Of a DNA stretch of 45,188 nt, positions 1 through 8,791 are shown piece by piece. Source of the DNA: CAWBNS01 sp964445105 (GTDB taxonomy: Bacteria; Chlamydiota; Chlamydiia; Chlamydiales; JAJFMA01); assembly GCA_964445105.1 (NCBI GenBank), contig CAYUJS010000009.1, forward strand, positions 1 through 45,188, given 5' to 3'. Each line of letters begins with the position of its first letter. Position 1 is the stretch's first letter. Below the pieces are notes generated by a model. It was not told where the DNA came from and did not search any database. It worked only from the letters and a program-made list of their open reading frames with translations. A program made the position numbers and the translations under genes.

Positions 1-179
1 GTTACTCGCGATTGCACGCCCGATGCAATCTCTGTTGCGGATGCGTTGGCGCTGGCGTAGGTGTTATAAATGCCGTTCAAGTATATGAGCGGCTTGGTGC
101 TAGATTCCGGGGTGCCCTCGGTTGGTAGAACTTGTTTTACGTATAGGTTTCCAGACGTATCTTCACGACGAATCATCAT
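1..179 (-). CDS. Unknown protein, N-terminal part (runs off left edge)
   Basis: An open frame starts at the ATG at 179-177 and continues to the left edge, giving 59 codons (MMIRREDTSGNLYVKQ...). A strong GGAG ribosome site lies at 186-189, six bases before the first ATG and nine before the second, and a plausible promoter lies at 236-265. The visible part has no cysteine, signal peptide or membrane segment and is rich in Ser, Thr, Ala and Asn. I do not recognise the family. The start signals make a real gene likely, but its length and role cannot be seen here. Confidence 0.6.
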   Translation of the reverse strand, partial: MMIRREDTSGNLYVKQVLPTEGTPESSTKPLIYLNGIYNTYASANASATEIASGVQSRV

Positions 180-235
180 CTCTTTCTCCAATGTTAAATA
201 CTTGACGCCGACGAACTGACGACGATAAGAGATTC

Positions 236-265
236 TTGATAACCTATCAAAAAAAATATTGTCAA
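236..265 (-). promoter_or_regulatory. Candidate sigma-70 promoter for the leftmost gene
   Basis: On the minus strand a perfect TTGACA (265-260) is followed after 18 bases by TATCAA (241-236), a 4/6 match to TATAAT. It lies about 60 bases upstream of the ATG at 179. The spacer includes a T-rich run. Pattern only. Confidence 0.4.
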
Positions 266-441
266 TAATTTTGATAAACTGGCAGCAGTTTAAGAACAAA
301 AACCCACGGCTTACCTCCGCTAAAATTTTCGGGACTTAGACTTCGGTAATTTGGGTTTCATCGCCCTGGGAATCTTAAGATATCTAGGTTTTGGGGTAAG
401 CTTTTTTGCTCCAGGCGCTAAATGAAACGCAATTATGTTAT

Positions 442-467
442 TAACCGTTCACGGGGGTAGGGGGCAC
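442..467. repeat. Possible terminal repeat of the IS66-type remnant
   Basis: The segment TAACCGTTCACGGGGG followed by a G-rich stretch lies about 215 bases beyond the 3' end of the transposase remnant. From memory, some IS66-family ends begin with GTAA and carry a GTTCACGG-like core. No partner end is visible because the 5' part of the element is missing. Confidence 0.22.
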
Positions 468-680
468 CCGTTCAACGATTAATTTAGTTCCCTGCCCGTG
501 AGCAAAAAGGCCAAAAAGAAGCTAAATACGAACTCACCAGGTAGTTCGATGCCCTCTCGAGGTCTTTTTTGCAAACGAACACAGAAAAAACGTAAACTTC
601 CCAGGTTTCGAGGCCATCGGCGGAGCTATATCGTTGAAGAAAACGAAGTGTCGGCTCGGTCGCTGCCGAAAGATAGCCTT

Positions 681-1001
681 TTAGGCTGGAAAGACCGATG
701 GCGATTGGCCGCCCCGGATCAATGCTCTGAAACACTCTGTAAAGTAGTCGAGTGTGTTTTTCGTTCTTAGATTCAGAGTCATCGCAACGGTCATGAGACG
801 CTCGACAAACCTTTTTCCGGTTTCCGATTGCGACCCATAGGATAGCTTTCTCTAGATCACTGCAGGCCTGAGGCTTCTTTCAGCTGCGTTGTTCGTGGGT
901 CCTATGTTGTCTCGGTGGATAAACAGCCATAGCATGTCAAAGCAGTCACGAAAATTCACGCACGTCGCCCGCGTCTGCTTGTGAATGCCTTCACAAGCAA
1001 T
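681..1001 (-). pseudogene. IS66-family transposase, C-terminal remnant with a nonsense codon
   Basis: Read on the minus strand from 1001 to the TAA at 683-681, the frame gives the IS66/TnpC C-terminal signature: ACEGIHKQTR, then PTNNAAERSLRPAVI, a stop, RKLSYGSQSETGKRFVERL, and a tail containing LDYFTECF. The TAG at 854-852 sits where the family has Trp (ALRPAVIWRK), so one G-to-A change explains the stop. The N-terminal two thirds, including most of the catalytic domain, are absent. Upstream the frame hits a stop, and the next genes are housekeeping. The DNA from about 442 to 680 may be the element's 3' flank. I see no other gene between 180 and 1014. The remnant cannot be active; family assignment is strong from the PTNNAAER motif. 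Confidence 0.8.
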
Positions 1002-1141
1002 CCCAATGTTGAACTACGTCTCCACGTCTTTTTTTAGGACCGGCTTCAATTTGACGAATCAACTCATTTATTTGAATTTCACCGTTCTTAAAACTGTGCC
1101 CAGCATAGCTGTCTAGCGCATTAGAGAGGTCGTTTTTGAGC

Positions 1142-1891
1142 CTAAAGCTCTGAAAAAGGGTTGGACGATTGGCCAAACAGGTTGCCTTTTTTTCTTTTCT
1201 GCAGTTCGGTACGGACAGAAAAAAGCAGGTCCATGTCGAAATTTTTATTGGCCATCCAGTAGAGAAACTCCTGCGGGACCTCTTTCATTAATCTACCTTT
1301 GTACTTACCTAAGGGCATGATTTTCATGAGCACGGGCTTTTCTAAGCGGCGCATGATCTCTTCGGTAGACCGGTAGGCCCGGGCCAAGTGCTTGAAGACT
1401 TCAATGTTGACTATTACATCGCTCATGGCCCTGTGGGCGCCCTCGGCAACCACGTTGAAGTGTTGTCGAAGATTTTCCAGGGAGTTCGTTTTACTTTCTC
1501 CGTATAGCCTAGCCATGCGCAATGTATCGATCGTACGGTTATGCTGTAAGGTGCAGTGTATGTCGCACCGTTTAGCCGCATTTACTACCAGCGCGATGTC
1601 AAAAGCGATTCCATGCCCTACGATGGTGTGGTTTCCAGCAATACGGAGTACTTCAGCGATCACTTCTCTCTCTTTTGGCGCATCCTTGACCATCTCTTGT
1701 GTGATGTTGTGGATGGCGATGGAAGCTGCGGGGATCTCGCATTCAGGGTTGACCAGCCATTCGGCTGATTGAAGCAGCTCCGACCCGCGGAATTTGGCGA
1801 TCGCTATCTCGACGATGCGGTCTTTGTCGGTATCTAAACCAGTTGCCTCGCAGTCGATACAAATAAAAGTATCTTCTTCAATTTTCCCCAT
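1142..1891 (-). CDS. DnaQ-like 3'-5' exonuclease with C-terminal DUF3820-like domain
   Basis: 249 residues. The N-terminal part is a DEDD exonuclease domain: ExoI with D13 and E15 (ICIDCEATGLD), ExoII within VGHGIAFD, and an ExoIII region with HRAMSD. The last 60 residues contain MPLGKYKGRLMKEVP...YWM, the DUF3820-type module often fused to such exonucleases. This fits the second DnaQ-like protein of chlamydiae (CT536 in C. trachomatis, from memory), which may proofread or trim nucleic acid ends rather than be the main polymerase epsilon subunit. The ATG at 1891 overlaps the engB stop by 14 bases, so it is the last gene of a tsaE-engB-exonuclease operon. Confidence 0.88.
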   Translation of the reverse strand: MGKIEEDTFICIDCEATGLDTDKDRIVEIAIAKFRGSELLQSAEWLVNPECEIPAASIAIHNITQEMVKDAPKEREVIAEVLRIAGNHTIVGHGIAFDIALVVNAAKRCDIHCTLQHNRTIDTLRMARLYGESKTNSLENLRQHFNVVAEGAHRAMSDVIVNIEVFKHLARAYRSTEEIMRRLEKPVLMKIMPLGKYKGRLMKEVPQEFLYWMANKNFDMDLLFSVRTELQKRKKGNLFGQSSNPFSEL

Positions 1892-2507
1892 CGGTCTCCT
1901 CGTCGGCCAAAGCCTCTGTCATCATGCTGGTAAGTTCTTTAAAGCCCATATTATCAGGGACGGAGTAATGGACGTGATGCAGGTTGCGTGCATTTAGTGC
2001 TTTTAGAAGCTGAGCTGTGCTGGAAGCTCGCTGATTTCTGGTTACTTTATCACATTTGGTGAACACGAGGATGACTGCTTTTTTTGCGTGCACGACCCAA
2101 TCGAAAAAGAGAAGGTCATCTTTGGTAGGTTCGCGCCGAATATCAAACAGAAACAGCACCAGCCTCAGCTCAGGTCTATTTTCAAGATAGTGCTGGACCA
2201 TGGGGCCCCATTTTGCGCGTATCTCTATGGGGACTTTGGCAAATCCGTACCCCGGTAAGTCGGCAAAGATGATCTGGTTGTCGACGTTGAAGAAGTTAAT
2301 CAGCTGTGTCTTACCTGGCGTGGAGGAGACCTTGGCTATCCCTTTGCGCCCAAAAAGATGGTTTAGTAGGCTGGATTTTCCGACGTTGGACCGACCGGCT
2401 ACAGCTACTTCAGGGTAAATACCGCCACGGCTATCCCGAATGACAGGGTAGCCTTCGGGATTTGCTGAGGACTTGATAAAGTTCACGTTGCGGTAGTCTA
2501 TCGCCAT
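1878..2507 (-). CDS. engB: EngB/YihA ribosome-biogenesis GTPase
   Basis: 209 residues from the ATG at 2507. The frame is open further upstream, but the family starts here (MAIDYRNVNFIKSS). G1 is GRSNVGKSS (about residues 38-46), G3 is DLPGYGFAK and G4 is TKCDK. EngB assists assembly of the large ribosomal subunit in the cytoplasm. The start overlaps the tsaE stop by ten bases and the stop overlaps the exonuclease start, so translation is probably coupled. Length is normal for the family. Confidence 0.93.
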   Translation of the reverse strand: MAIDYRNVNFIKSSANPEGYPVIRDSRGGIYPEVAVAGRSNVGKSSLLNHLFGRKGIAKVSSTPGKTQLINFFNVDNQIIFADLPGYGFAKVPIEIRAKWGPMVQHYLENRPELRLVLFLFDIRREPTKDDLLFFDWVVHAKKAVILVFTKCDKVTRNQRASSTAQLLKALNARNLHHVHYSVPDNMGFKELTSMMTEALADEETDGEN

Positions 2508-2929
2508 GGCTTCATCCCTTGGATTCGAATCCGTCGCGACTGATCGCTTACGTGGGAAAGCTGAACTACAATCGCCTCTGCGGGGATAATGGAGCTGATG
2601 CGCTCTGCCCATTCCAGACAGGAGACCCCGCCGGCGTCCCAATATTCCTCGAAACCCATGCCGAGAAACTCATCGATATCGCGCATGCGATAGAGGTCAA
2701 AATGGTAGAAAGTCCGCTTGCCCTGGTAGACATTCAGATAGACGTAGGTGGGGCTATTAATAGCTTCGGGTGAAAGGCCGGTTACGCCAGCAGCAATCCC
2801 TTTGATGAGCGTAGTTTTACCAGCGCCCAATTCGCCATGTAGGCAAACAACAGAATGCTCTGGCAATTGTTCTCCTAACTGGCGACCGAAGGCTAACGTT
2901 TCCTCCGGGGCGCCTGTAACGAACTCCAT
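2498..2929 (-). CDS. tsaE: TsaE, ATPase of tRNA t6A synthesis
   Basis: 143 residues, a typical TsaE/YjeE length. The Walker A motif is GELGAGKTTLIKG (from about residue 32), followed by SPTYVYLNVY and the LEWAE motif near residue 108. TsaE works with TsaB and TsaD in forming N6-threonylcarbamoyladenosine at tRNA position 37. In C. trachomatis the homologue is CT537 (from memory), next to the same neighbours. One base separates it from the CT538-like stop upstream. Confidence 0.92.
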   Translation of the reverse strand: MEFVTGAPEETLAFGRQLGEQLPEHSVVCLHGELGAGKTTLIKGIAAGVTGLSPEAINSPTYVYLNVYQGKRTFYHFDLYRMRDIDEFLGMGFEEYWDAGGVSCLEWAERISSIIPAEAIVVQLSHVSDQSRRIRIQGMKPWR

Positions 2930-2930
2930 C

Positions 2931-3662
2931 CTATTCTTCAGCTTCGACCCACAGCTCTACGTAGGTGCGAAACTGCGAAATATCCGCTAGTGCTTCTACG
3001 AAGTGGGTGATCTGCTCCTCGTCCAAATGGTCTTGTAAGAATTTAAGGAAATGCTCTTCGATACTAAAGCGGTTTTGGTTCTGGACTTCCGTTAATGTCA
3101 TTTCTTTAAGATAGTTTTTTCTGAAGTCCTGAATGGCAGACTCCTTAGAATTGAACAACTTGCCGCTGAGCCCACTTGAGTAAACCACTTTGCTGATCGG
3201 TTTTTTCGCGGGGGCTTTGTTCATGTACTCAAGAATGACTTCAGGATCTTCTGACACATGGAAGCGTTTTACACGCAGACCGCCCACGCGCTCGGTATTT
3301 TCTGGACATCTGCCCACCCAGTCATAAATAGCGTCTTGCGGGTTGGGATGCGTGTTGTCGCCAAACACCTTGCCTGTCCATGGGCAGATATAGATCTTTT
3401 TCGTCTGTTCGTTAACGGCTCTGGAGTCTGTGCCGATCTTAATTTCTGTTTCATGGTAGATCTGACCTTCTTTCTCGAGGCGTCTAACCGCTTCATCTGT
3501 ACTGAGATAGATCGTTTTATTCTTAGGGAATAGGACGGGGGCGATTTGGTAGCGCTCTTCGAGAAAATACATATAGGTGTTCACTAGCTCTGGAGGTCTG
3601 TTTTCCTCCAAAAACTTGAGAAGTTTTTCTTTTTCTTGTTCAGATAGAACGATTTTCCCCAT
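2931..3662 (-). CDS. Chlamydia-specific conserved protein (CT538-like, DUF2709)
   Basis: 243 residues from the ATG at 3662. This start is preferred over the ATG at 3671 because AAGGA lies ten bases before 3662 but only one base before 3671. It is a soluble, charged protein with no signal peptide. A central segment holds two cysteines (ICPWTGKVFGDNTHPNP and RCPENTERVGGLRVK), which could be a small metal or redox site. The order upstream of tsaE-engB-exonuclease matches the C. trachomatis CT536-CT538 region as I recall it, one of the main reasons for placing this window in Chlamydiota. Function unknown. Confidence 0.8.
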   Translation of the reverse strand: MGKIVLSEQEKEKLLKFLEENRPPELVNTYMYFLEERYQIAPVLFPKNKTIYLSTDEAVRRLEKEGQIYHETEIKIGTDSRAVNEQTKKIYICPWTGKVFGDNTHPNPQDAIYDWVGRCPENTERVGGLRVKRFHVSEDPEVILEYMNKAPAKKPISKVVYSSGLSGKLFNSKESAIQDFRKNYLKEMTLTEVQNQNRFSIEEHFLKFLQDHLDEEQITHFVEALADISQFRTYVELWVEAEE

Positions 3663-3931
3663 GCGCTGCATGTCCTTGATAGAAAATAAGATTGATTATA
3701 TTTCAAAAGTCTGAGATTACCCTCATTTGTCATTATGACTCAAGGGTTTTCTGGGGGATTTTGGAGAAAGGCTCTCTCTGCCATTAGGTTTTGAGTGGGT
3801 TCGGTGCAGATCTTCAGTCTTTAGCGTCAATAGATGTGTTTTAAGACAAAATAGGCGCCGGCGAAACTTATCTTCCTACTTCAGTCTTTATCCCGCATCG
3901 TTTACACTGCCCTCTCACTAAACTTTGGAAG

Positions 3932-5674
3932 ATGATGCCAACGCTATTGCAATTGTTAGAGCAACGGTTCCTTGAAGCCGTGAAAAAAGCATTTCCCGAG
4001 CTTGCTGCTACATCTGTGGATGTGACGCAAAGCACCAGTGAACAGTTCGGCCACTATCAGTGCAATGCGGCTATGAAGCTGGCCAAATCTCTGCAAATGC
4101 CTCCTCGTAAAGTTGCGGAAGCGCTGCTGGCAGCTGTAGATGTCGCCGATTTAATCGAGCGTTTGGACGTTGCTGGTCCGGGCTTCATCAATATCACCCT
4201 AAAGATTCATGATCTATCTCAAAGGATCAACCAAATGCTGCAGAGTCCAAAACTCGGCATCGCCGCACCTGACCCTAAGCAGCGCGTGATGGTCGAGTTC
4301 TCGTCACCTAATGTGGCCAAAGAATTGCACGTCGGCCATCTGCGCTCTACCATCATCGGCGACAGTCTGGCGCGTTTATTTGAGTTTTTAGGGCATGAGG
4401 TCACCCGCCTCAATCACATTGGCGACTGGGGCACACAGTTTGGCATGTTGATTGCCTACATGCGCGAAGCGGCTCCGGGGGTGCTGAAAGGCGAGGCCCA
4501 AACAGATCTTGTACAGCTTGTCACTTGGTACAAAGCCTCTAAACAGCGCTTCGATGCCGACGAACAGTTCAAGCAGCGTGCCCGTCTGGAGGTCGTGGCA
4601 CTTCAGCAAGGTGCGGCAGACAGCCAGCGTGCTTGGGAAACGCTGTGTGATATCTCACGAAAGGCCTACCAAGAGATCTATCACTTATTGGATGTGAACT
4701 TAGAAGAGCGCGGTGAGTCGTTTTATCGCGCGATGCTAGCCGAGGTGATCGACGACTTGGAAAAAAAGGGCCTGGTCCGGCTCTCCGATGGCGCCAAGTG
4801 TGTCTTTGTCGAAGGATTTCAAAACCGCGAAGGCGAGCCTTTACCCCTCATGATCCAGAAATCGGACGGAGGCTACAACTACGACACCACAGACATGGCC
4901 GCTATCCGCTATCGTATTGAACAAGATCGCTTCGACCGTCTTATCTGCGTCACCGACGCAGGCCAGGCCCAACATTTCGCCATGATTTTCAAAGCAGCTG
5001 AAATGGCAGGTTACTTAGATCCTAAGAAAACACGTGTCGATCATGTTCCTTTTGGTTTGGTATTGGGGGCCGACGGGAAGAAATTCAAAACGCGTTCCGG
5101 CGATACAGAAAAACTGATTGATCTTCTCAACGAAGCGGTGCAGCGCGCCGAGGCCATCTTGCTAGAGCGCAGCCCCAGCATGTCGCCGGAAGAGCGCCAG
5201 GTTGTGGCACGTGCGTTGGGCATCGGGGCGGTCAAATATGCGGACCTTTCTTCCCATCGCGTTAGCGACTATACGTTCAGCTATGATCGTATGCTGCGCT
5301 TCGATGGCAACACAGCCGCTTTTGTCATGTACTCTTATGTGCGCGTTCAGGGAATCAAACGCAAAGTCGGCCTTGCTGTCCAGCCGCTTTACACAACAGC
5401 ACAAATTACTTTAGCTCATCCCGCCGAGGTGAGCTTAGGGCTGCATCTTCTGCGATTTACAGAAGTGCTGGAGGTAATGGCTAACGATCTTCTGCCCAAC
5501 CGTCTAACTGATTACCTGTATGCCTTGGCCGAGAAGTTTAACGTCTTTTTTAGAGATTGTCGCGTAGAGGGCAGTTTGCAAGCGCAGTCGCGCTTACTTT
5601 TATGTGACCTTGTTGGGCGCACGTTAAAACAGGGCCTAGAGCTACTGGGCATCAAAACCGTTGAGCAGATGTAG
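3932..5674 (+). CDS. argS: Arginyl-tRNA synthetase
   Basis: 580 residues, class I synthetase charging tRNA-Arg. An N-terminal Add-1 domain (about 1-115) is followed by the HIGH motif as HVGH within SSPNVAKELHVGHLRS. The KMSK region is KKFKTRSGDT, the usual diverged form in ArgRS. The C-terminal helical anticodon-binding domain is complete (FRDCR...RLLLCDLVGRTLKQGLELLGI). Two ATGs are adjacent at 3932 and 3935; a GGAAG lies directly before them, so the second is equally possible. It is convergent with murA, 16 bases apart, and I see no clear terminator between them. Confidence 0.96.
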   Translation: MMPTLLQLLEQRFLEAVKKAFPELAATSVDVTQSTSEQFGHYQCNAAMKLAKSLQMPPRKVAEALLAAVDVADLIERLDVAGPGFINITLKIHDLSQRINQMLQSPKLGIAAPDPKQRVMVEFSSPNVAKELHVGHLRSTIIGDSLARLFEFLGHEVTRLNHIGDWGTQFGMLIAYMREAAPGVLKGEAQTDLVQLVTWYKASKQRFDADEQFKQRARLEVVALQQGAADSQRAWETLCDISRKAYQEIYHLLDVNLEERGESFYRAMLAEVIDDLEKKGLVRLSDGAKCVFVEGFQNREGEPLPLMIQKSDGGYNYDTTDMAAIRYRIEQDRFDRLICVTDAGQAQHFAMIFKAAEMAGYLDPKKTRVDHVPFGLVLGADGKKFKTRSGDTEKLIDLLNEAVQRAEAILLERSPSMSPEERQVVARALGIGAVKYADLSSHRVSDYTFSYDRMLRFDGNTAAFVMYSYVRVQGIKRKVGLAVQPLYTTAQITLAHPAEVSLGLHLLRFTEVLEVMANDLLPNRLTDYLYALAEKFNVFFRDCRVEGSLQAQSRLLLCDLVGRTLKQGLELLGIKTVEQM

Positions 5675-5690
5675 CCTTAGAGCAAGCTTC

Positions 5691-7139
5691 TTAGACAGTG
5701 GCTGGCTCGGCCTCGGTAGCAGCTTCAAAGGGACTGGTGCGTTCAAACAAAGGAGCGTTGTCCGCTTCAAGCCCTTGGAGCCGTTGAATATCGGCGCCGA
5801 GACCGCTTAGTTTCTCGACGATGCGCTCATAGCCCCTGTCCAAAAACTGCAGGCCAGATACATTAGTCGTATCTTTAGCAATCAAACCCGCCATGACATA
5901 GGAGAAACCTGCCCTTAGATCCGGGATATTGATGTCTCGTCCGACCAATGGCGTAGGCCCCTTCACCACCAAGCTGTGGTAGTGGCCCTGCTGCGCGAAG
6001 CGACACGCCTTGCCGCCCAGACATTGTCTAAAGAGAGAAATGTCTGCTCCCATCTCCACTAGCGTCTCAGAGTAGCCAAAGCGGTTCTCATAGACTGTCT
6101 CGTGCACGACAGAGGAGCCCGAAGACTGTGTCAGTAAGACAACAAAGGGCTGCTGCCAGTCTGTGGAAAAGCCAGGATGGACATCCGTTTCTAAATGTAG
6201 GCCGCCTTGTAGGGGCCCGTCGTAAAAGAACTCGATGCCCTCGGGCTTTATGCTAAACCCGCCACCTACTTCACGTAGGCGATTTAAAAAGGTCATCAAG
6301 TGGATATGTTTTGCGCCTTCAACTAGAACGCGCCCTTTCGTAGCGATTGCAGCCATCCCTAGCGACGCCACTTCTATACGGTCTGGCAAAACTGTATGTT
6401 CGACCTCGTAAAAACGGCGCGTGCCCTGGATATGGATGGTGCGGTCTACGTCTAACGTAATAATGGCACCCAGCTTTTGTAGAAATAGAATTAAATCTAC
6501 GATCTCTGGTTCGATCGCTGCATTCTTAATGACCGTTGTGCCGCGCGCGGTGATGCTCGCTAAAATCGTGTTCTCAGTGGCGCCTACCGAGGGATAAGGC
6601 AGCGTGATGATAGCGCCTTTCAGACCCTGGTGTGCGCTGGCAAAGTAGGCGCCTTCGCGTTTCATCTGTCGGTACTCGACGGTTGCGCCCAATTTTTCTA
6701 GCGCCTGCACATGAAAATCAACTGATCGCTGTCCGATATTGCAGCCGCCGACTGTGGGGACGATAATATCGTCACCAATACGGCCCAGCAGGGCTCCGAT
6801 CATCAGGATGGGGATGCGGTTAGCACCAGAAAAGCGCTGAGGGATGTAGGAAGTGCGAATTTCTGGAGTGATGACCTCCATGATACCGGCTGCGCGATCC
6901 CATTGGACCTGCATGCCGATCTCGCGGCATAAATCCAACGTAACTTCAACATCGCCTATATCTGGAACGTTATAAAAGACACATCGCTTGTCTGACAATA
7001 ACGACGCAACCAAGAGCTTGGTCATAGCATTTTTTGCCCCAGCAGCCTTCACACGCCCTTTGAGAGGCACTCCACCCTTAATTCTTAAAACTGCCCGCTG
7101 CTGTGTCAACGCCAAGGTCCCCTGTTTGGCCCATATCAT
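5691..7139 (-). CDS. murA: UDP-N-acetylglucosamine enolpyruvyl transferase (MurA)
   Basis: 482 residues. MurA carries out the first committed step of peptidoglycan precursor synthesis. The substrate-binding GAKNA is at residues 34-38. The active-site loop reads VGGCNIGQRSVDFH with the catalytic cysteine at residue 133, matching Cys115 of E. coli (CTIGAR). C. trachomatis MurA has Asp here, which is linked to fosfomycin resistance (established for that species), so this protein is predicted to be alkylated by fosfomycin. There is a roughly 15-residue N-terminal extension before AVLRIKGG. A GGAAAA site precedes the ATG. The C-terminal tail beyond residue 460 is acidic and looks unstructured. Confidence 0.93.
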   Translation of the reverse strand: MIWAKQGTLALTQQRAVLRIKGGVPLKGRVKAAGAKNAMTKLLVASLLSDKRCVFYNVPDIGDVEVTLDLCREIGMQVQWDRAAGIMEVITPEIRTSYIPQRFSGANRIPILMIGALLGRIGDDIIVPTVGGCNIGQRSVDFHVQALEKLGATVEYRQMKREGAYFASAHQGLKGAIITLPYPSVGATENTILASITARGTTVIKNAAIEPEIVDLILFLQKLGAIITLDVDRTIHIQGTRRFYEVEHTVLPDRIEVASLGMAAIATKGRVLVEGAKHIHLMTFLNRLREVGGGFSIKPEGIEFFYDGPLQGGLHLETDVHPGFSTDWQQPFVVLLTQSSGSSVVHETVYENRFGYSETLVEMGADISLFRQCLGGKACRFAQQGHYHSLVVKGPTPLVGRDINIPDLRAGFSYVMAGLIAKDTTNVSGLQFLDRGYERIVEKLSGLGADIQRLQGLEADNAPLFERTSPFEAATEAEPATV

Positions 7140-7237
7140 ACGAATTTTCCAATATGTATGAACCTAAAAACAGCAGTGGGTCGCAATTAACCTTTCTTTG
7201 AGGTAGACTTTCCATTTTAGAGACTTGGAGACGCATT

Positions 7238-7732
7238 ATGGACAACCTCATCGTTCGCAATGGAATAGGCCAGGATAGCCACAGATTCCTTCCCACCGAC
7301 TCGTCTAAGCCCTGCATACTCGCAGGCACAATTTTTGAAGAGGTGCCTGGCTTCAATGCCAACTCTGATGGGGATGTCGTTTACCATGCCATTTGCAACG
7401 CGATCTCCTCTTTGACTCATGTACTCGTCCTAGGGGCCATCGCTGACGATCTCTGCCTCAAAGATGGCATTACGGATTCAGAGATTTATTTACAAAAAGC
7501 TATGGAGACTCTTAACAAGCAAAAAGTCACCCACGTAGCCATCACGATCGAAGCCAAAAAACCTAAACTTAAACAGCACTTTTTGCAGATGCGCCAGAAT
7601 ATTGCGCGCAACATGGCGCTTAGTATCGATCAGGTGGGCATTACCGCCACTTCTGGGGAAGGCCTCACAGATTTTGGCTGTGGTGATGGCGTGCAGGTAT
7701 TTGCTTTAGTGACCACCATGGAATACCGTTAG
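7238..7732 (+). CDS. ispF: MEcPP synthase IspF, divergent
   Basis: 164 residues, MEP (non-mevalonate) isoprenoid pathway: CDP-ME-2-phosphate to 2-C-methyl-erythritol-2,4-cyclodiphosphate. Metal ligands are visible in GQDSHRF (Asp and His) and SDGDVVYHA (His). The usual GDIG.LFPDTD segment is replaced by GAIADDLCLKDGITD, and the TTTEKLGF segment by TATSGEGLTDFG, so this is a diverged member but of normal length. GGAG lies about seven bases before the ATG. It is divergent from murA and its 3' end overlaps pepP by 27 bases on the opposite strand. Confidence 0.85.
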   Translation: MDNLIVRNGIGQDSHRFLPTDSSKPCILAGTIFEEVPGFNANSDGDVVYHAICNAISSLTHVLVLGAIADDLCLKDGITDSEIYLQKAMETLNKQKVTHVAITIEAKKPKLKQHFLQMRQNIARNMALSIDQVGITATSGEGLTDFGCGDGVQVFALVTTMEYR

Positions 7733-8791
7733 CTCTTTGGTAGGCCGTGAAAGATTTTCGTAGCCGTTTGCTGTGACCAGTACCGTATCTTCGATCCTGA
7801 CGCCACCAATCCCAGGCAAATAGATGCCAGGCTCAATGGTAATTACCATGCCTTTTTTCAGCTTAACATTTGCATAGAGGGGGTTATTACTTAGGCGGGG
7901 ATCTTCATGAATTTCCATCCCTAAGCCATGACCTAAACTATGCGAAAACTCTTTTTCGTAGCCTGCTTTTTTGAGATAGGAGCGCGCTGCTTCGTCCAGT
8001 GCGCCTGCGGTAACACCAGGCTTGCACATAGATAGCGCCCTGGCTTGCGCCTCGCGTACCAGCTCATACACCTCTTTCAACTTAGGCTTGGGTTTGCCGT
8101 AAAACACGCAGCGGGTCATATCGGAGTGGTAATCTGCTAGTATTACCCCGATATCGATGAGCACGATATCGCCTTTTTTGAGCTGCGTATCGCCGCTTCG
8201 GTAATGAGGCATCGAAGCATTGGCTCCAAACCCAATGATCGGCTCAAACCCGGGGCCTTTTGCTCCTTCTGCGCGCCAGAAAAGCTCGAGCTCTGTCGCA
8301 AGCTGCTTCTCCGTCACGCCTGGGCGCAGCAAAGAGAGGATGAACTCGTATCCTTTAGAGCCCAGCTCCGCAGCCTCTTTCAGGCGCTTAATCTCGTTTG
8401 CATCTTTGATCATGCGCAAAGCTACCACAGGATTTTCGATAGGCTCTAGGACGATTTTAGAGGTTATTTTCTGTTGTAAGCCCGCATAACGCGCGTAGGT
8501 AGTGGACTCTTTTGCAAAGCCCAACGTCTGCACTTTCAACTGTTTGAGAAGTTTCTGCAAGATTCTTTCATCGAGAAGATGCACTGGTACTTCTAGACCT
8601 TTGCTGGCTATTTCAAAGTAACGCCCATCGACAATCAGATGCGATTCTTGAGGCGTGACGAGCAGAGAACCAGCACTGAACTGGAGGCCCGTAAGGTAAA
8701 AAAGGCTGGTACTATCCTCTATAAGTACAGCGTCGCAGCCAGTGCCATTGATCTTCTTTTGTAATTTCGCTAGGCGATAGAGCCCACTCAT
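7706..8791 (-). CDS. pepP: M24 metallopeptidase, Xaa-Pro aminopeptidase family
   Basis: 361 residues from the ATG at 8791, chosen because it forms an ATGA overlap with the mutL stop and has GGAG eight bases upstream. The N-terminal creatinase-like domain (to about 120) is followed by the pita-bread catalytic domain. The dinuclear metal ligands are visible: IDIGVILADYHSDMTR (two Asp), GHGLGMEIHE (His), TIEPGIY (Glu) and RIEDTV (Glu). It cleaves N-terminal residues preceding proline. The mutL-pepP order is as in C. trachomatis CT575-CT574, from memory. Confidence 0.92.
   Translation of the reverse strand: MSGLYRLAKLQKKINGTGCDAVLIEDSTSLFYLTGLQFSAGSLLVTPQESHLIVDGRYFEIASKGLEVPVHLLDERILQKLLKQLKVQTLGFAKESTTYARYAGLQQKITSKIVLEPIENPVVALRMIKDANEIKRLKEAAELGSKGYEFILSLLRPGVTEKQLATELELFWRAEGAKGPGFEPIIGFGANASMPHYRSGDTQLKKGDIVLIDIGVILADYHSDMTRCVFYGKPKPKLKEVYELVREAQARALSMCKPGVTAGALDEAARSYLKKAGYEKEFSHSLGHGLGMEIHEDPRLSNNPLYANVKLKKGMVITIEPGIYLPGIGGVRIEDTVLVTANGYENLSRPTKELTVFHGGH

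Noticed and set aside
498..770. Plus-strand open frame of 90 codons starting with GTG (MSKKAKKKLNTNSP...)
   Set aside because: It is antisense to the 3' flank and end of the IS66-type remnant, has no ribosome site, and its composition looks like a shadow frame.
991..1176. Minus-strand open frame of 61 codons between the exonuclease and the IS66 remnant
   Set aside because: It needs a TTG start inside the exonuclease gene, has a poor ribosome site and no recognisable motif. It could be a gene fragment but cannot be supported.
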